Shown: one piece after another, positions 61,844 to 64,000 of the stretch | How positions within the stretch are numbered: the first letter of the stretch is position 1 | How the letters are laid out: each line of letters opens with the position of its first letter | From: Desulfolucanica intricata | GTDB taxonomy: Bacteria; Bacillota; Desulfotomaculia; Desulfotomaculales; Desulfofarciminaceae | Reading direction: 5' to 3' | Assembly (NCBI RefSeq): GCF_001592105.1 | Contig: NZ_BCWE01000019.1 | Location: forward strand, 27,057 to 91,056 | Length of the DNA: 64,000 nt | Notes under the pieces: model-generated | The model's input: only the letters and a program-made list of their open reading frames with translations | Told to the model about the DNA's origin: nothing | Databases searched by the model: none | Translations under genes and position numbers: made by a program

Positions 61844-62083
61844 TTGGATTTATTAGTGCAAATATTTATTGGGTGGCCTTCAATCATTGGATCATTATTG
61901 ATTTCTTTGCTTGGAATACATAATAAACGACCGCATTATTTATTTATCGGTTCACTCTTAAGTATGGGCTTTGCTTGGTATCTTACAATGTCACCGTCCT
62001 TACATCTAAACCTATTGGGTTATTTCTTGCCCTTCTCCCATCTTATTGCAATAGGATCTTTACGGGGTAAAAAAAGTTGGTGA
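61844..62083 (+). CDS. Small membrane protein, 79 aa
   Basis: Two to three membrane helices (IFIGWPSIIGSLLISLLGI; HYLFIGSLLSMGFAWYLTM; NLLGYFLPFSHLIAIGSL). The TTG start follows GGAGGAGG. It lies 28 bp after the previous gene and is probably cotranscribed. Function unknown. Confidence 0.6.
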   Translation: MDLLVQIFIGWPSIIGSLLISLLGIHNKRPHYLFIGSLLSMGFAWYLTMSPSLHLNLLGYFLPFSHLIAIGSLRGKKSW

Positions 62084-62318
62084 TTTTATTTAGTTAGTAC
62101 ACCTTACGTTATTATTTTCATAAATTTTTTATTAATCTCCTACTTTAAATAAATAACTTTTGTATAAAACTCAAAGCTGCAGTTATCTCTACAATTACCA
62201 TCAAATATGTAGTTGCACTGTAACAACGAATAAGTCCTTGGATTGAATTGCCGGAACCTTTTATTATTTTCACCGTCTTTATTAATAGTAAATTATAAAG
62301 CAAGGGGGATAATTGTTT

Positions 62319-63560
62319 ATGAGAAAACTGAGCTTCCAGGCTTCATTGCTGGTTTTATCGCTTTTAATTGTAAGCTTGTTAACCGGGGGGTGTATGAATA
62401 GAGAGCCGGTGACCTCGAAAAAACCTGCACCCGCCGATTCAGTAGACAACAGGCTGGTTGCCGCAAATACGGGGTTTGGATTCAAACTTTTTCAAGAGAT
62501 CAACAGACAGGACCCTGAACAAAATATCTTTATTTCACCGGCAAGTATAGCCATGGTGCTTGCCATGACATACAATGGTGCGGACGGCGAAACAAAAAAA
62601 GCTATGGCCGAGACACTGGAGCTAAAGGGGCTTAGCCTGGAAGAGGTTAACCGAGCTAATGCCGACCTGAGAACCATATTGGAAAATCCAGATCCCGGGG
62701 TAAATCTTACCACCGCCAATTCGCTCTGGGCCAGGAACGGTTTCGATTTTAAGCCGGAGTTTATACAAGTTAACAAGGAATATTACGGCGCAGAAGTGAA
62801 AAACATGGACTTTACCGCTCCCGGGGCCCCGGCAGCCATTAATCGCTGGGTTAGCCAAAACACCAACGGTAGGATCGACAAAATAATCGATCGTATCGAT
62901 CGGGACGATATTTTATTTTTTATCAATACCTTGTATTTTAAAGGAAAATGGACCGATGAGTTTGATCCAATGCAAACCAGAGAAAGGTTGTTCACTTTAA
63001 CAGACGGTACACAGAAGAAGCACCCAATGATGTCCAGGACCGGTGAATACGGGTATTACCAAGGTAACAGCTTCCAGTCGGTCAGGATTCCTTACGGCAA
63101 CAAGCGGGTCAGTATGTACGTTTTCTTGCCCAATCAGGACACCTGTCTGGATGAGTTTTACCAGAACTTGACCATCGAAAACGTGAAAAAATGGATGTCG
63201 GAGTTTCAGGAGAAAAAGGTTAGCCTGGTTTTGCCGCGTTTCCAGTTTGAATATGAAGTAGAACTTAACAATGTCCTGAAGGACCTTGGCATGGAGGTTG
63301 CTTTTGATGCAAATCGGGCTAACTTTGGAAAAATGTGTTCAATTCCTCCCAATATTTATATCGATGAAGTAAAACATAAAACTTTTGTAGAGGTCAATGA
63401 GCAAGGTACTGAAGCGGCAGCAGTAACTTCCGTGCTAATGTGTGGAGGTATTCCGGAGGTACTTAACATGGTTGTTGACCGGCCGTTCTTCTTTATGATT
63501 CGGGACGATAAAACGGAAACAATCTTATTTATGGGGTCTGTTACAGAACCACAAGCATAA
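62319..63560 (+). CDS. Serpin-family lipoprotein protease inhibitor
   Basis: The 413-residue protein has a lipoprotein signal (LLIVSLLTGGC) and a complete serpin fold: NIFISPASIAMVLAMTYNGA, FINTLYFKGKW, the hinge VNEQGTEAAAVTSV and the signature DRPFFFMIRDD. The small-residue hinge suggests an inhibitory serpin that traps a protease; the scissile bond is near the GGI segment after VLMC. It should sit outside the membrane and protect the cell from foreign or its own proteases. AAGGGGGAT precedes the start; TTG 62313 is an alternative. Confidence 0.92.
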   Translation: MRKLSFQASLLVLSLLIVSLLTGGCMNREPVTSKKPAPADSVDNRLVAANTGFGFKLFQEINRQDPEQNIFISPASIAMVLAMTYNGADGETKKAMAETLELKGLSLEEVNRANADLRTILENPDPGVNLTTANSLWARNGFDFKPEFIQVNKEYYGAEVKNMDFTAPGAPAAINRWVSQNTNGRIDKIIDRIDRDDILFFINTLYFKGKWTDEFDPMQTRERLFTLTDGTQKKHPMMSRTGEYGYYQGNSFQSVRIPYGNKRVSMYVFLPNQDTCLDEFYQNLTIENVKKWMSEFQEKKVSLVLPRFQFEYEVELNNVLKDLGMEVAFDANRANFGKMCSIPPNIYIDEVKHKTFVEVNEQGTEAAAVTSVLMCGGIPEVLNMVVDRPFFFMIRDDKTETILFMGSVTEPQA

Positions 63561-64000
63561 ATATCCAACATCATTTTGACCATGCAGCGGGCTGCTCAAG
63601 CTCGCTCTGGATAAATCCACTGTTCCTGGGGTGATCATTCCGCGACACGATTTGTTATAATGAAAAAGGAATCTGAAAAAAGTGGCTGGAGGATTGAAGG
63701 TATTGGCACCGGGCCTTGATAAATGTAAAGATTGGGTGAATTAAAATAAAGTCTGTAGAAAAATAATAAAGTCTGGTAAAATCCGTGAGGTGTATGGGGG
63801 AGAAGCCCTTTTTACATCCACGGATTCTTTATAACCTCGGAACGAGCCGGATGTGTTTAAGATTCACCTCATCCGAGACTCCCTACTGCTCAATATTAGA
63901 TAGTGCCAACGTAGCTGTTACACCACACAAACCTGGTGGATTTTATTGTAAATAGTTGATTCCGTCAAAAGGAAGGTCAAATAATTATCTAATACACGTG
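63561..64000. other. Gene-free end of the window with hairpins
   Basis: AATCCGTG...TGTA and TACA...CACGGATT (about 63778-63826) form a long two-part hairpin followed by TCTTT, a probable terminator. CGGATG/CATCCG (about 63848-63876) forms another. TTGTTATAATG near 63654 resembles an extended -10. No ORF is supported. Confidence 0.4.

Overview
The window looks like the chromosome of a low-GC, Gram-positive, spore-forming anaerobe of the Peptococcaceae / Desulfotomaculum type. I infer this from a Moorella-like stressosome coupled to a GGDEF protein, a GerMN lipoprotein and SH3b/AMIN/amidase wall hydrolase, a menaquinone methyltransferase, a 2-hydroxyacyl-CoA dehydratase/activase pair, strong AGGAGG ribosome sites and many TTG/GTG starts. 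The species cannot be fixed from the sequence alone.

Layout. 1-11.7 kb: the end of a DHHW/SGNH cell-surface esterase, a VanRS-type two-component pair, ChbG-like deacetylase plus MFS transporter, SfsA, a complete stressosome operon (RsbR-RsbS-RsbT-RsbX-GGDEF) and an MscS channel. 11.7-12.2 kb: a gene-free patch with a good promoter and three terminator-like hairpins. 12.4-20.6 kb: UppP, YjbQ, an HPP membrane protein, a three-gene ABC importer whose leader carries a textbook-like TRAP (tryptophan) attenuator, an Fe-S aldo/keto reductase and MenG. 20.9-25.5 kb: two large sensor kinases. 25.6-27.5 kb: queCED for queuosine precursor synthesis. 27.6-39.0 kb: small conserved proteins, an APC permease, an L,D-transpeptidase, a GerMN lipoprotein, an amidase, the dehydratase/activase pair, an MBL hydrolase and rph-rdgB-yfcE, followed by tRNA-Gly and tRNA-Arg.

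39.4-50.8 kb: the early region of a prophage or related element next to tRNA-Arg: integrase, ImmA/ImmR-like immunity pair, Cro-like and excisionase-like proteins, ERF recombinase, UvrD-like helicase, a Spo0E-like protein, a replication initiator with an iteron origin inside its gene, a DnaC-like loader and a PAPS-reductase-like gene broken by an amber codon. No capsid, tail, portal, terminase or lysis genes are visible, so the element is incomplete here or rearranged.

50.8-62.1 kb: an AT-rich accessory zone of small membrane or exported proteins of unknown function, an ECF sigma/anti-sigma pair, at least three broken genes, the decayed ends of a Tn552/Tn7-like transposon with 23-bp spaced TTGCAA sites, a duplicated phage gene tail and a repeated hairpin found upstream of several minus-strand genes. 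62.3-63.6 kb: a lipoprotein serpin.

The most rewarding observations are the TRAP attenuator on the ABC importer, the stressosome wired to cyclic di-GMP, the phage-borne Spo0E-like protein, the in-gene replication origin and the orphan promoter/hairpin locus at 11.9 kb.
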